A stretch of 64,000 bases of DNA from Sulfurovum sp. (GCA_016744875.1 JADGDL010000002.1:48896-112895); one strand, 5' to 3'; shown: positions 10,401 through 19,847, numbered from the stretch's first letter. The notes: generated by a model from the sequence alone, not told the origin. Made by a program: numbers and translations.

Positions 10401-10634
10401 GCAACCCATAGTCGCTTACGACCAATTTTCATGAGTTCTATGACTTCCATTTTTGGGATGCTTCCTCTTGTATTGGTACCAGGCCCAGGTTCAGAGTTCT
10501 ACCGTGGTCTGGGTTCAGTGATCACAGGCGGTCTGGCATTTTCTATGTTCTTTACCATTTTTGTCACACCGGCGTTAATGTATTTTGCCATTAAATTTGA
10601 AAAACTAAACACAACTAAGGAGCTAAACGCATGA
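7476..10634 (+). CDS. RND efflux pump, inner-membrane permease
   Basis: A 1052-residue proton-driven pump with the AcrB/MexB-like pattern: one helix, a large periplasmic loop, six helices, a second loop, then five helices. The start IIDLSIKKPVSILVGVILIL is classic. In helix 4 the segment GMLLDSAIVVLEN has one Asp where AcrB has two; the second position is Ser, as in some non-AcrB RND subgroups. The C-terminal block has GIVVNNAILIVYQ and ends in FFTIFVTPALMY. The substrate cannot be read from sequence. It overlaps the TolC gene by four bases (ATGA), which implies translational coupling. Confidence 0.94.
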   Translation: MNIIDLSIKKPVSILVGVILILMFGAVALKTLPYQLTPSVTQPEIGVRTIWPGATPNEVERDIIDKQEEQLKSTPNLVSYEATASDNLGEITLTFSIGTDMNKALLEVSNKLNQVESYPENVLQPVIASAGSNASPVIWMGFATNEENTKDIDTYKTYLENDIKEQFERLEGVASVFIPGGTEEQMHIKLFPERLAAYGLSIDQVAQAIQNENRDTAAGTVDIDRRTYRVRTKARFTSIQSLEQMVLFNDGQRSIRLLDVATVSRGYEKVVANILSGTAKGLQKSLVYGIRVDPDANVVDTTDRVEAVVTYLNASVLPAKNIHLKWFYDQREYIQGAIDLVQQNILIGGILAIIVLLLFLRSLSSTTVVAMAIPVSIVSTFIVLNIMDRSLNTISLAGISFAVGMLLDSAIVVLENIDRHRKMGKGFFDAAHDGTMEVWGALIASALTTIAVFLPVILLESEAGQLFKDIAIAVTAAIIFSLFVSISVIPMLWTQLMKYTSKEHQLSSEELTVKHQHESILMTLGGKVNNFFMRIVNWSLKHRRNQFTTIISMALISVVTIWMLFPKMEYLPQGNQNLILNILIPPPGLSVEESKEVGHGLYEYMKPHYEEEVKGIPPIKHTFYVAAGDFIIQGMISKEEQRAREYIPFMMPAVNSYPGIFGLTLQSGVFEQGIGEGRSVDIDISGENIETLANIGGMLFGALSQQMIGAQIRPVPSIELLFPEAHLFPDRNALASVGLNSSSFGFAADVLLDGRKISEYTEEGKKSIDLILKSYDEQINSPEALYMTQVATPAAGLVPMSELSSLEHTTGITKIRHVGGKRTITLQVTPPISMTLEEAVERLDGTLNKMREGGMFKGAEVTLAGNADKLVETVNSMKWSLLFALVIIYLLMSALFGNFIYPLVIMFTVPMAMAGGFIGLELTNKFLSPQPLDVLTMLGFMILIGIVVNNAILIVYQSLNNVRYHAMEYKESIIEATHSRLRPIFMSSMTSIFGMLPLVLVPGPGSEFYRGLGSVITGGLAFSMFFTIFVTPALMYFAIKFEKLNTTKELNA

Positions 10635-11872
10635 GAACTTTTTTCTTACTATTTATTACATCGATATCACTCTGGTCTTTGAGTATTGATGAGGCTATTG
10701 AACGTGCGATGACGCATTCTCCTGCTATTGAGAGGGCACAAAGTAATATGCGTTATGCCGCAAGTAACGAGCTTGGGGCCCAGGCAGCCTTTCATCCGAC
10801 ACTTGATGCAGGTTATCAGTGGAGAGATGTCGACAAGACAACAGCCTTTAGTTACAGTCCTGCATATAATTATAATTTGACAGCTAAATATAATCTTTTT
10901 AACGGTTTTGCTGACAAAGCCACAGTGAATGCTCGAGAGTTGGAGACAGCTTCTCAGCGTTTACTTCTAAGAGCGAAACAAGAAGATGTAGCACTCGATG
11001 TTGTGGGTGCCTATACCACTTACCTTAAGGCTAAAAAAGCTGTTCAGACCCAAAAAGATGAGCTAAGCTCACTAAATCGTTCATACAATGATACAAAAAC
11101 GCGTTATGAACAGGGGATGATCGCCAAAAATGAATTGCTACTTATTGATGTTGACCGTTTAAGAGCTGAACAGGCACTTGTCAGTGCCAAAAGTGATATT
11201 ATTCGTGCACGTGATAATCTTGGTCGCGTTATAGGTGTATCTCTTGATAGAGATGAATCTGTCAATGAAATTTCTAAAAAAGTGAACCTGGTTGAAAACA
11301 TTGATATTTTACTAGAACGTACGATTAAAAACAGAAGTGAACTGCGTGCTCTGTATAAACAAAAAGCAGCACTAGAAGAAGAATATACTGTAGCAACAGG
11401 AAACTTTTATCCTAGTGTTGATCTGCAGGGTGAGTACATGGTCAATGATAAAAGCCTTCAGTTTGGAGGGAGTACAGTACAACACAAAGATCAGTTTGCG
11501 ACAACAGTTAATGTCAGTTGGAATCTTTATAACGGACGATCTGATGAGGCGCTACGTATAGGTGCATTAGAAAAAGTTAGCGGTATAGATGCAGACATCA
11601 AAGCGATGAAAATGGATTTACAATATCAGATCATTGATGCATATGAAGCGTATCGTACCGCTAAAAGTGCGCAGGATGTTGCTCGCCGTGCCAAAGAGAG
11701 TGCAGAAGAGAACTTCCGTATTACGAATGATCGTTATGAATATGGTCAGGTAGATACCTTGACATTACTTAAAACACAGTCTGACCTGACTGCTGCACGA
11801 AATGCAAATAATAATGCATATTATAATTTATATATGGCTTTAGCCTCTGTTAAACGTGTTAGTGGAGAATAG
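10631..11872 (+). CDS. TolC family outer-membrane efflux protein
   Basis: A 413-residue outer-membrane channel protein with a signal peptide (MRTFFLLFITSISLWSLS) and two repeated halves, each with a beta segment and long coiled-coil helices (KTRYEQGMIAKNELLLIDVD near the middle, TNDRYEYGQVDTLTLL near the end). It completes the tripartite efflux machine with the two preceding genes. In the TetR-to-TolC block, Arg codons are mostly CGT, whereas flanking genes use AGA often. This hints at a separate origin, but I did not count codons. Confidence 0.93.
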   Translation: MRTFFLLFITSISLWSLSIDEAIERAMTHSPAIERAQSNMRYAASNELGAQAAFHPTLDAGYQWRDVDKTTAFSYSPAYNYNLTAKYNLFNGFADKATVNARELETASQRLLLRAKQEDVALDVVGAYTTYLKAKKAVQTQKDELSSLNRSYNDTKTRYEQGMIAKNELLLIDVDRLRAEQALVSAKSDIIRARDNLGRVIGVSLDRDESVNEISKKVNLVENIDILLERTIKNRSELRALYKQKAALEEEYTVATGNFYPSVDLQGEYMVNDKSLQFGGSTVQHKDQFATTVNVSWNLYNGRSDEALRIGALEKVSGIDADIKAMKMDLQYQIIDAYEAYRTAKSAQDVARRAKESAEENFRITNDRYEYGQVDTLTLLKTQSDLTAARNANNNAYYNLYMALASVKRVSGE

Positions 11873-12006
11873 TAAAGAGAAAGGTGATGGCTTATTAAAA
11901 TACTTGGAAAATATTGTCGACAAGTCTGATTTTTAAGTGCATACTCATATGCTCAAACTATTATGTTTCTATGAACTACTAATAATTTGAAATCAGAGAT
12001 AGGAAC

Positions 12007-12031
12007 CTTATAAAATTATATATTTTATAAG
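12007..12031. repeat. AT-only-core inverted repeat at gene 3' end
   Basis: A perfect 10-base inverted repeat (CTTATAAAAT and ATTTTATAAG, 5-base spacer) overlaps the stop codon of the small leftward gene. It may stabilise or end that transcript, but no T-run follows on the minus strand and the stem is weak. Confidence 0.4.
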
Positions 12032-12249
12032 ATTGTTCTTTCTTCTTTTAATTTATTTAAAGATTCAGCCATTTCAATAACTCTAAGCATATTATTGGCA
12101 GGATGATCCAGATTTTTATCTTCCCAAATTCTTTTTTCCATATTTGCATATTGAATTAATATTTTTAGTTCTAAGTTTTCCCATTGTAGACGATTACATT
12201 CATTAAGTAAATCATGAAATTCTTCTTGAATTTTTTCTTGCATGGACAT
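12025..12249 (-). CDS. small hypothetical protein, helical
   Basis: A 74-residue protein that I do not recognise. It is charged and almost certainly helical, with alternating Leu/Glu/Lys and several Trp (NRLQWENLELKI, KRIWEDKNLDH), ending in a coiled-coil-like tail. A longer reading frame begins at 12318, but the AGGGGAAG ribosome site just upstream of the ATG at 12249 favours the shorter start; an ATG two codons later is also possible. It stands alone between the TolC and nifJ genes. Confidence 0.55.
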   Translation of the reverse strand: MSMQEKIQEEFHDLLNECNRLQWENLELKILIQYANMEKRIWEDKNLDHPANNMLRVIEMAESLNKLKEERTIL

Positions 12250-12441
12250 TCTTCCCCTGTTTACCAGTATTATTGAATAGTATAGTTGTTTAATTGTGTA
12301 ACCTGGCAATCTTTTCATCTACTATAGAGTTATAGTATCAAAGACCATGGCTTTCTGACCCTATTTCACAATAGGTGTAGCATTTAACTGTAAAACATTT
12401 TGAGTATAACATATCTAAATGTCATAGGAGTGACATATGAA

Positions 12442-15400
12442 CTATTTGACAATATTTTTTTGATTACATATCTGATCTTTTTCTATAGATAAATTTTCAG
12501 AGTTTTTTAGATCCTGATAACGAATCCACTCTCTTTTTGCAAATGCATCTGCTTCTTTGAGATATCGTTCTGCAAGTTCAGGATTTATTTTTTCTACCAT
12601 ATTGAAACGTGTTTCACTGTACATATAGTCTTTTACAGATAGTTTGGGTTCTTTATAGTCTACAGAGAAAGGGTTTATCTCTTCTGCTTTCAGTATCGGG
12701 TTATATCGGAAAAGTGGCCACAGACCGGACTCCACTGCCATTTTTTGATGTTTCATACCGTATTTTAGGTCATAACCGTGTGCGATACACTGACTGTATG
12801 CGATGATGATCGAAGGTCCATCATAGGCTTCAGCCTCCAAAAAAGCGTTGAGTGTCTGTTTGTTGTTGGCTCCCATGGCAACTCTTGCAACATAGACATG
12901 ATCATAATCTAGTGCATGTAGAGCAAGATCTTTCTGTATTATCTTTTTTCCCTCAGCAGAAAATTTTGCTACAGCACCGATAGGGGTTGCCTTTGATGTC
13001 TGTCCTCCTGTGTTTGAATACACTCCGGTATCAAGCACAAGTATATTGACATTCATACCACTTGCAAGTACATGATCTAACCCACCATAACCTATGTCAT
13101 AAGCCCACCCATCACCACCTATTGCCCAGATCGATTTATCTATAAGGTAGGTAAGTACACCTTCAAGCAATTTTGCATCATCCCCTTCGATAGAAGGAAG
13201 TTTGGTACGTACCTGTTCAACTCTCTCTCTTTGTAGTTGGATCTCCTCTTCACTTTTTTGATCAGATATCATTATCTCTGCAACTAACTTTTCACCTAAT
13301 CGCGATTTGTATTTAGTAAGAAGTTCTATAGCAAACTTTTTTTGTTGATCGGCAGTAGCTCTGAATCCAAGTCCAAACTCAGCATTGTCTTCAAAGAGAG
13401 AGTTCGACCATGCCGGTCCTCTGCCATTTTCATCGACACTCCATGGTGTGGTTGGTAAATTACCACCATAAATGGACGAACATCCAGTAGCATTGGCGAT
13501 GAGCAGTCTATCTCCAAAAAGCTGTGTAAGTAGTTTAAGATAGGGTGTCTCACCACATCCCGGACATGCTCCTGAGAACTCAAAGAGTGGTCTTAAGAAT
13601 TGCGCTTCTTTGGTTTTATGTCGATTGATCTTTGTTCTGTCATAGTCAGGTATCTTCATAAAAAAGTTCCAGTTTTCTATAGCTGTCTCTTGTTTTGATT
13701 CTATGGCTTCCATATTGATCGCTTTTTTGTCAGGGTCTTCTTTACTTGTTGCCGGACACTCTTCTACACACAAAGTACAGCCTGTACAATCTTCTACAGA
13801 TACCTGTATAGTAAAGTGTTCATTCTCAGAAAAAGTTTTGCCTTTTGCTTTGAGTACATGAAAGGCTTCAGGTGCATCTTCTAACATGGTTTCATTAAGC
13901 ACTTTGGAGCGTATCACTGCATGTGGACAGACTTCAACACAATTGTTACATTGTATACAAATATCAGGGTTCCAAAACGGTGCTTCAAGAGAGATACTTC
14001 GTTTCTCATACTGTGTAGTGGCAGTAGGCCATGTCCCATCAGACGGTACGGCACTGACAGGTATACTGTCACCTCGCATGGCAACAAGTTTTGAAGTTAC
14101 ATTTTCTAAAAAATTATCTTCTTTATTTAATTTTAGTGGTGCATCTATCTCAATGTCAGAAGTAGCATACTCCTCTACAGGTATCTCATGTAATGCGGAG
14201 AGGGTATGGTCAACAGCACAATAGTTCTGTTTGATCAGTATTTCACCTTTTGCCGCATAACTTTTTTGGATCGATGTTTTTATCTTTTCCATGGCTGTGT
14301 GCGTATCAAGGATGTTAGTGAGTTTAAAAAACGCTGTTTGCATTACTGTATTGATTCGTCTTCCAAGGTGACAGTTCTTTGCGACCTCATAGGCATTGAT
14401 ACCATAGACTTTAAGCTTTTTTTCTATGATCTGTTCTTGAACATTTCGTGGGAAGGCATCCCATGTCTCTTTCATACCATAAGGAGTGTTTAACAGTAGT
14501 GTAGCGCCTTTGGCAGTATGTTCGAGGATATCATACTTCTTTAAAAAGACAAATTGATGTATACCGATAAAGTCTGCTTTTTCTATCAAGTAGGCAGACT
14601 CGATGGTTTTTTTACTAAAGCGTAGATGTGAAATGGTCATAGAACCTGATTTCTTTGAATCATAGACAAAATACCCCTGTACATGTAGAGTAGGGTCTTC
14701 TCCGATGATCTTTATGGTGTTTTTATTTGCTCCTACGGTACCATCTGCTCCAAGGCCAAAAAAGAGTGCCTGTGTTGTGTCTGGTTTTTCCAAGGTAAAG
14801 GAAGTGTCGAACTCAAGAGAGAGATGCGTAAGATCATCTATGATACCTACAGTAAAAGGATTTTTGGGTTCAGGTCTGTCTAGCTCATCAAAGACTGCTT
14901 TGACCATCGCAGGCGTGAACTCTTTAGATGAGAGTCCATATCTTCCACCGACGATACGTGGAAGTTCATCTCTATTCCTCTGCATTTTAGCTTGAGAAAA
15001 TGCCTGTAATACATCCAGGTAGAGTGGTTCTCCTGAACTACCTAGCTCTTTGGTACGGTCAAGTACTGCCACCTTGGTGACTGAACATGGAACAGAGGCT
15101 AAAAAAAGTTCACTGTCAAAGGGTCTGTAGAGTCTTACTGTTAGCACAGCTGTAAGCTCACCCATTTCATTTAGTATATCAACACTCTCTTTGACCGTTT
15201 TAGCTGCGCTTGCTATGATCACGATGAGTTTTTCAGGAGCATTAGATCCATGATATTCAAAGAGTCGGTAGCTTCGGCCTGTCAAGCTGGCAAAATCATC
15301 CATCTTATTTTGTACGATTTTTGGGAGAGCATCATAGTAACGATTGACACTTTCACGTCCTTGAAAATAAAAATCAGGGTTTTGCGATGTACCTCGTATC

Positions 15401-16035
15401 ACTGGATGTTCTGGATCGAGGGCACGATGTTTATGGGTGTTGACAGCATCAATATCAAGCATATTATGGATAGTATCATCAGCTATGGTCTCTACATCCA
15501 TCAATTCGTGTGAGGTACGAAAACCATCAAAAAAGTGAAGTATCGGGATTCTGCCTTCAAGTGTTACTGCCTGAGCAATGAGAGCAAGGTCTTGTGCTTC
15601 TTGGGCATCACAGGAGGCGAGCATGGCAAAGCCACTTTGACGGACCTGCATCACATCACTGTGATCTCCAAAAATAGAAAGCCCCTGAGCAGCAAGAGAA
15701 CGTGCTGCAACGTGAAAGACCGTAGAGGTTAATTCTCCTGCTATCTTAAGCATATTGGGGAGCATCAGTAAAAGACCTTGGGAAGCGGTAAAAGTAGTGG
15801 TTAAAGAGCCACTTTGAAGCGCACCATGTATCGTACCTGCAGCACCTCCTTCACTTTGCATCTCTATGACTTTGGGTACTGTGCCAAAAATGTTGTTTCT
15901 TCCTTCTACAGAGTAAGCATCTGCATATTCCCCCATTGCAGATGCCGGAGTGATAGGATAAATGGCGATCACTTCATTTGTCTTATGTGCAATTCGAGCA
16001 ACCGCTTCATTTGCATCCATGATCTTTCTAGCCAT
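12442..16035 (-). CDS. nifJ: pyruvate:ferredoxin (flavodoxin) oxidoreductase
   Basis: A single-chain, 1197-residue enzyme that interconverts pyruvate plus CoA and acetyl-CoA plus CO2 with ferredoxin or flavodoxin. The domain order is complete: the pyrimidine-binding alpha domain at the N terminus (YPITPASAMGEYAD), gamma domain, two 4Fe-4S clusters (CIQCNNCVEVCPH and CTGCTLCVEECP, about residues 690-760), and the TPP domain with its cluster cysteines (CPGCGETPY, NATGCSSIYG) and GDGWAYDIGYGG. Campylobacter has the same single-chain form. It can serve pyruvate oxidation or synthesis. An AAGGAAA site precedes the ATG, and it is divergent from alanine dehydrogenase, another pyruvate enzyme. Confidence 0.96.
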   Translation of the reverse strand: MARKIMDANEAVARIAHKTNEVIAIYPITPASAMGEYADAYSVEGRNNIFGTVPKVIEMQSEGGAAGTIHGALQSGSLTTTFTASQGLLLMLPNMLKIAGELTSTVFHVAARSLAAQGLSIFGDHSDVMQVRQSGFAMLASCDAQEAQDLALIAQAVTLEGRIPILHFFDGFRTSHELMDVETIADDTIHNMLDIDAVNTHKHRALDPEHPVIRGTSQNPDFYFQGRESVNRYYDALPKIVQNKMDDFASLTGRSYRLFEYHGSNAPEKLIVIIASAAKTVKESVDILNEMGELTAVLTVRLYRPFDSELFLASVPCSVTKVAVLDRTKELGSSGEPLYLDVLQAFSQAKMQRNRDELPRIVGGRYGLSSKEFTPAMVKAVFDELDRPEPKNPFTVGIIDDLTHLSLEFDTSFTLEKPDTTQALFFGLGADGTVGANKNTIKIIGEDPTLHVQGYFVYDSKKSGSMTISHLRFSKKTIESAYLIEKADFIGIHQFVFLKKYDILEHTAKGATLLLNTPYGMKETWDAFPRNVQEQIIEKKLKVYGINAYEVAKNCHLGRRINTVMQTAFFKLTNILDTHTAMEKIKTSIQKSYAAKGEILIKQNYCAVDHTLSALHEIPVEEYATSDIEIDAPLKLNKEDNFLENVTSKLVAMRGDSIPVSAVPSDGTWPTATTQYEKRSISLEAPFWNPDICIQCNNCVEVCPHAVIRSKVLNETMLEDAPEAFHVLKAKGKTFSENEHFTIQVSVEDCTGCTLCVEECPATSKEDPDKKAINMEAIESKQETAIENWNFFMKIPDYDRTKINRHKTKEAQFLRPLFEFSGACPGCGETPYLKLLTQLFGDRLLIANATGCSSIYGGNLPTTPWSVDENGRGPAWSNSLFEDNAEFGLGFRATADQQKKFAIELLTKYKSRLGEKLVAEIMISDQKSEEEIQLQRERVEQVRTKLPSIEGDDAKLLEGVLTYLIDKSIWAIGGDGWAYDIGYGGLDHVLASGMNVNILVLDTGVYSNTGGQTSKATPIGAVAKFSAEGKKIIQKDLALHALDYDHVYVARVAMGANNKQTLNAFLEAEAYDGPSIIIAYSQCIAHGYDLKYGMKHQKMAVESGLWPLFRYNPILKAEEINPFSVDYKEPKLSVKDYMYSETRFNMVEKINPELAERYLKEADAFAKREWIRYQDLKNSENLSIEKDQICNQKNIVK

Positions 16036-16140
16036 AAGTAGTTTCCTTTATATCTCTTTAACAACTAATTTCTTCTTCTTTATATAGTATAACAAATAAT
16101 TCGGTATATACAAAAAACACATAATACTTTTTTAAAGTGA

Positions 16141-16146
16141 TATAAT
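16141..16146 (+). promoter_or_regulatory. -10 box of ald promoter
   Basis: A TATAAT lies 35 bases upstream of the ald start in an AT-rich nifJ-ald gap. There is no clear -35 box, which is usual for vegetative promoters in this phylum. Confidence 0.45.
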
Positions 16147-16180
16147 AAAATATGTTGAATAAATATATTGGAGAGATCTT

Positions 16181-17320
16181 ATGAAAATTGGTGTTCCCAA
16201 AGAGATAAAAATTAAAGAGTACAGAGTAGGTATGATCCCTTCTGGTGTAAGAGTACTTGTAAAAAGTGGACATGAAGTATACATAGAGACAGAAGCTGGA
16301 GTCAAAAGTGGCTTTTCGGATGATGATTACTTAGTAGCAGGAGCAATGATACTGCAAAGTCCCCAAGAGATATTTGATAATTGTGAAATGATCTTAAAGG
16401 TTAAAGAACCACAAACCCATGAGTATGATCTTTTAAAAGCTGGACAGATACTTTTTACCTATTTGCATCTTGCTCCCTTAAAAGAATTAACTGAAGTGCT
16501 TAGAGAGAAAAAAGTAATTGCCATAGCTTATGAAACAGTTCAGGAAGGGAAAAGAGTACCTCTGCTTGAACCTATGAGTCAGATTGCAGGCAGGATCGCA
16601 CCGATGGTGGCAAGTCAGTTTCTTTCAGCACATAGCAGTGGTATGGGTGTGCTTATAGGTGGAGCAACCGGTGTTTTACCTTCTAGGGTTTTAATCATTG
16701 GAAGTGGTACTGTGGCGATAAATGCAGCTAAAATTGCAGTAGGAATGGGTGCGGATGTTGTGATCATGGGAAGAAATGCAAGCAGCATGAGTGCACTTGA
16801 AACATTGATGCCCGATAATGTTTCGACGCTTTATTCGAGTCCTTATAATATTGAAAAGATCTTACCTACTGTAGACATTGTAATAGGGGCAGTTTATAGT
16901 ACAGGTGAAAAAGCACCACATCTGATCACAAAAGAGATGCTTCCACTATGTAAAAAAGGAGCGGTTCTTGTTGATGTTGCGATTGATCAGGGTGGATGTA
17001 TAGAGACTTCCAGACCAACAACACATGATTATCCTGTTTTTAAAGTAGACGGAGTGATACATTACTGTGTAGCCAATATGCCAGGGGATTACCCGGTCAC
17101 TGCAACATATGCATTGACAAATGCTACTTTACCGTATGTTAAGAAGATAGCAGATATGGGGTGGAAAGATGCCAGCTTACAAGATAGTGCTATTTATAGC
17201 GGTGTCAATGTTGCAGGTGGATATGTGACCGAAGAAGCTGTAGCTAAAGCGCATGAGATGGAGCATATTGAGTTAAAAAGTATCCTTGATGATTGTCCAG
17301 AATTTGAAGATAGGATATGA
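16181..17320 (+). CDS. ald: alanine dehydrogenase
   Basis: A 379-residue NAD-dependent enzyme converting L-alanine to pyruvate, ammonia and NADH. The start MKIGVPKEIKIKEYRVG is characteristic, as are the segment with VKVKEPQ-like ILKVKEPQTHEY carrying the substrate Lys, the catalytic His in LFTYLHLA, and the Rossmann stretch VLIIGSGTVAINAAKIAVGM. The length is normal (about 370). A GGAGAG ribosome site precedes the ATG. The gene is divergent from nifJ, so both may respond to pyruvate or amino-acid supply. Confidence 0.95.
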   Translation: MKIGVPKEIKIKEYRVGMIPSGVRVLVKSGHEVYIETEAGVKSGFSDDDYLVAGAMILQSPQEIFDNCEMILKVKEPQTHEYDLLKAGQILFTYLHLAPLKELTEVLREKKVIAIAYETVQEGKRVPLLEPMSQIAGRIAPMVASQFLSAHSSGMGVLIGGATGVLPSRVLIIGSGTVAINAAKIAVGMGADVVIMGRNASSMSALETLMPDNVSTLYSSPYNIEKILPTVDIVIGAVYSTGEKAPHLITKEMLPLCKKGAVLVDVAIDQGGCIETSRPTTHDYPVFKVDGVIHYCVANMPGDYPVTATYALTNATLPYVKKIADMGWKDASLQDSAIYSGVNVAGGYVTEEAVAKAHEMEHIELKSILDDCPEFEDRI

Positions 17321-17353
17321 TGAGATCACTTCATGCATAACATTTTTTAGTTT

Positions 17354-17851
17354 TTAGGATTCTTTTAACACTTGCTCCAGAAATTCCATCATATGTCTGT
17401 AGTGATCTCCCTGCCAGTAGATACGATCACAGGCAGGACAATACTCAAAATAGTCAAAATATTTTTTTACTTTTGCTGGTAGTCTTTCTTCAATATCTTC
17501 TTTGTTAATTACCTGTAGTGGACTATTGCAGACAATGCAACGACTAAAGGGAACAGGGTGCTCTTTTAGATGATAGCAGTCTATCAGCGTTTTGAGTTGT
17601 TCTTTCGTGTCGATAGGTTCTAGAAAAAGAACAGGTGCATTTTTACGTTGGGACAGTTCACGGTCTCTGGTAAGAATAATACGGTTCTCTTCATTGGCTA
17701 TTATGATAAGTTTGTCGTCTTCTATCTGAGGGAAGAAGAGGGTGTCAAAGCCCATTATACGTAAGTACTTTGCCAGTTTTCCCAAATGACAGTCAGCGAT
17801 GAATTTATAACCTAGAGGTTGAATCTCTTCGTCTGTTTCTAAAAAGTCCAT
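17354..17851 (-). CDS. Mut7-C RNase-like domain protein
   Basis: A 165-residue protein of the Mut7-C family, which has a PIN-like fold and a zinc ribbon. The PIN part has DCHLGKLAKYLRIMGFDT and ILTRDRELSQRK; the zinc ribbon has CIVCNSPLQ and YCPACDRIYWQGDHY. Members are predicted RNA nucleases; the target is unknown. A TTG start at 17869 would add six residues, but the ATG at 17851 is preferred because nothing like a ribosome site precedes the TTG. It is convergent with ald. Confidence 0.83.
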   Translation of the reverse strand: MDFLETDEEIQPLGYKFIADCHLGKLAKYLRIMGFDTLFFPQIEDDKLIIIANEENRIILTRDRELSQRKNAPVLFLEPIDTKEQLKTLIDCYHLKEHPVPFSRCIVCNSPLQVINKEDIEERLPAKVKKYFDYFEYCPACDRIYWQGDHYRHMMEFLEQVLKES

Positions 17852-17888
17852 AATCTTTATTTTATCCAAAATAGGTCATGATGTAACT

Positions 17889-19169
17889 ATGAAACGTTGG
17901 AAAAATAGAAGCATATATTCATGGGCACTGTATGATTGGGCAAACTCTGCATATGTCACGACGGTGATAGCAGGATTTTTCCCTATTTTTTTTAAAGAAT
18001 ATTTTTCTGCCAATGTTGATGTCACTGTCAGTACGGCACAGCTTGGTTTTGCAAATTCGATCTCAAGTCTTATCATTGTACTTATGGCTCCTTTACTTGG
18101 TGCTATCGCTGATATAGGTGGATTGAAAAAAAGGTTTTTGTTTCTCTTTGCGTATCTTGGAATATTGATGAGTGCAGCACTCGCATTTGTGGGAGAAGGA
18201 GCTTGGGAAGCAGCGATATTTATTTATGTACTGGGAAATTTAGGATTTATAGGTTCAAATATCTTTTATGATTCTTTTTTACCGACAGTGTCTAAGGAAA
18301 AAGAGGTGGATTTCGTCTCTGGACTGGGATTCGCACTTGGTTATCTTGGAGGGGGAATACTTTTTGCATTTAATGTTTGGATGGTGTTGGATCCTGGCTT
18401 TTTTGGACTTGAAAGTAAAACAGAAGCGATAAAGGTCTCTTTTATATCTGTAGGATTATGGTGGATGCTTTTTTCTCTGCCACTGCTTATTTTTGTTAAA
18501 GAGAAAAAAGCTGTTCAAGTTAAAGGAACTGTGCTGATAATTTCAGAGGGATATCGGAGACTTGCCGGGACAGTCAGAAAAATTGTACATCTTAAAGGCT
18601 TACTACTTTTTCTGGTTGCTTATTGGCTATATATTGATGGGATCAATACGATTATACGGATGGCAGTTGACTATGGAATGGCCATAGGGTTTCATTCGGA
18701 GAACTTAATATTAGCAATTTTAATCGTGCAGTTTGTTGGTTTTCCCGCAACACTTCTTTTTGCTAAACTAGCCCAAATGTGGGATACAAAAAAAGCGATT
18801 CTATTAGCGATCAGTATATATTTTTTTATTACCATTTGGGCAGGATTTATGGAGAAGATCTATGAGTTTTATATATTGGCAGTAGTAATTGCATTGGTAC
18901 AAGGAGGTATACAGGCTTTGAGCCGCTCCTACTATAGCAAGATGATCCCAGAAGAACATGCTGCTGAGTTTTTTGGATTTTATAACTTTTTGGGAAAAAG
19001 TTCTGCAGTCCTTGGACCATTGTTGATCGGTATGGTTACTTTGCTCACTGAAAATTCCCGAGTAGGGATCGCCTCAGTAGCAATCTTTTTTATTCTAGGT
19101 GCAATACTGTTGATAAGAGTAGATGAAAAAAAAGTTGCTGATGAAGTACGCTCTACACTTGCTTGCTGA
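17889..19169 (+). CDS. MFS transporter, UMF1/Atg22-like
   Basis: A 426-residue inner-membrane carrier with about twelve helices. The opening SIYSWALYDWANSAYVTTVI and the motif SRSYYSKMIPEEHAAEFFGFYNF in the second half mark the UMF1 (Atg22-like) family. In fungi relatives export amino acids from the vacuole; in bacteria the substrate is not established. It is divergent from the Mut7-C gene, with only a short gap, and upstream of a phospholipid-type transferase. Confidence 0.85.
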   Translation: MKRWKNRSIYSWALYDWANSAYVTTVIAGFFPIFFKEYFSANVDVTVSTAQLGFANSISSLIIVLMAPLLGAIADIGGLKKRFLFLFAYLGILMSAALAFVGEGAWEAAIFIYVLGNLGFIGSNIFYDSFLPTVSKEKEVDFVSGLGFALGYLGGGILFAFNVWMVLDPGFFGLESKTEAIKVSFISVGLWWMLFSLPLLIFVKEKKAVQVKGTVLIISEGYRRLAGTVRKIVHLKGLLLFLVAYWLYIDGINTIIRMAVDYGMAIGFHSENLILAILIVQFVGFPATLLFAKLAQMWDTKKAILLAISIYFFITIWAGFMEKIYEFYILAVVIALVQGGIQALSRSYYSKMIPEEHAAEFFGFYNFLGKSSAVLGPLLIGMVTLLTENSRVGIASVAIFFILGAILLIRVDEKKVADEVRSTLAC

Positions 19170-19227
19170 TATTTCATCAATATTATCAGTATAATATAAA
19201 CAAAAGGTATTTCAAGATGGTGAAACA

Positions 19228-19782
19228 ATGTCAATGAATATTCCAAATCTATTAAGTTATTTTCGCATTCTATCAGCACCATTTTTACTGCTAGCAGGTT
19301 GGTTTGGAATGCCTGATATCTTTTTTATACTCTTTGGACTTATGCTTCTCTCTGATGTACTAGACGGGTTTATCGCCCGAATGCTTGACCAAACCAGTCC
19401 TTTGGGTGCGAGACTTGACAGTTATGGAGATATTGTGACCTATCTTAGTACACCATTGGCTGCTTGGTGGCTATGGCCGGATGTCATTAAAGAGGAACTT
19501 TATTATATCATCGCAGCGATCATTATTTATGTACTACCGGCTTTTTTTTCTTTAGTAAAGTTTGGAAAGCTCGCCTCTTATCACACATGGATCACTAAAG
19601 TTTCAGCGGTATTGATGAGTATAGGTGTTGTACTGCTTCTGGGATTTGAATATACACTGGTTTTTCATATAGCAGTCTGTTTTCTGTTATTAGAAATGGT
19701 TGAAAATATAGCCATCACCATGATACTACCAGAACAGAAGAGCGATATCCATTCCCTTTGGCATGCATTGAAAGCTAAATAA
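19228..19782 (+). CDS. CDP-alcohol phosphatidyltransferase family enzyme
   Basis: A 184-residue membrane enzyme with the full CDP-alcohol transferase signature at about residues 47-72: DVLDGFIARMLDQ followed by GARLDSYGD, which supplies the metal-binding Asp residues. The rest is hydrophobic with about five helices. It would join an alcohol head group or glycerol phosphate to a CDP-activated lipid. The acceptor cannot be told from sequence; it is not obviously PgsA or PssA. Confidence 0.83.
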   Translation: MSMNIPNLLSYFRILSAPFLLLAGWFGMPDIFFILFGLMLLSDVLDGFIARMLDQTSPLGARLDSYGDIVTYLSTPLAAWWLWPDVIKEELYYIIAAIIIYVLPAFFSLVKFGKLASYHTWITKVSAVLMSIGVVLLLGFEYTLVFHIAVCFLLLEMVENIAITMILPEQKSDIHSLWHALKAK

Positions 19783-19847
19783 TATAGGTTTTTTTCTATT
19801 ACAATTTATCCTAAAAAATGATATCATTAAGAAAAGGAGTATGAATT

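Noticed and set aside
12609..15732. Several plus-strand frames inside nifJ.
   Set aside because: They are antisense shadows of a strongly conserved 1197-residue enzyme, with no ribosome sites or family features.
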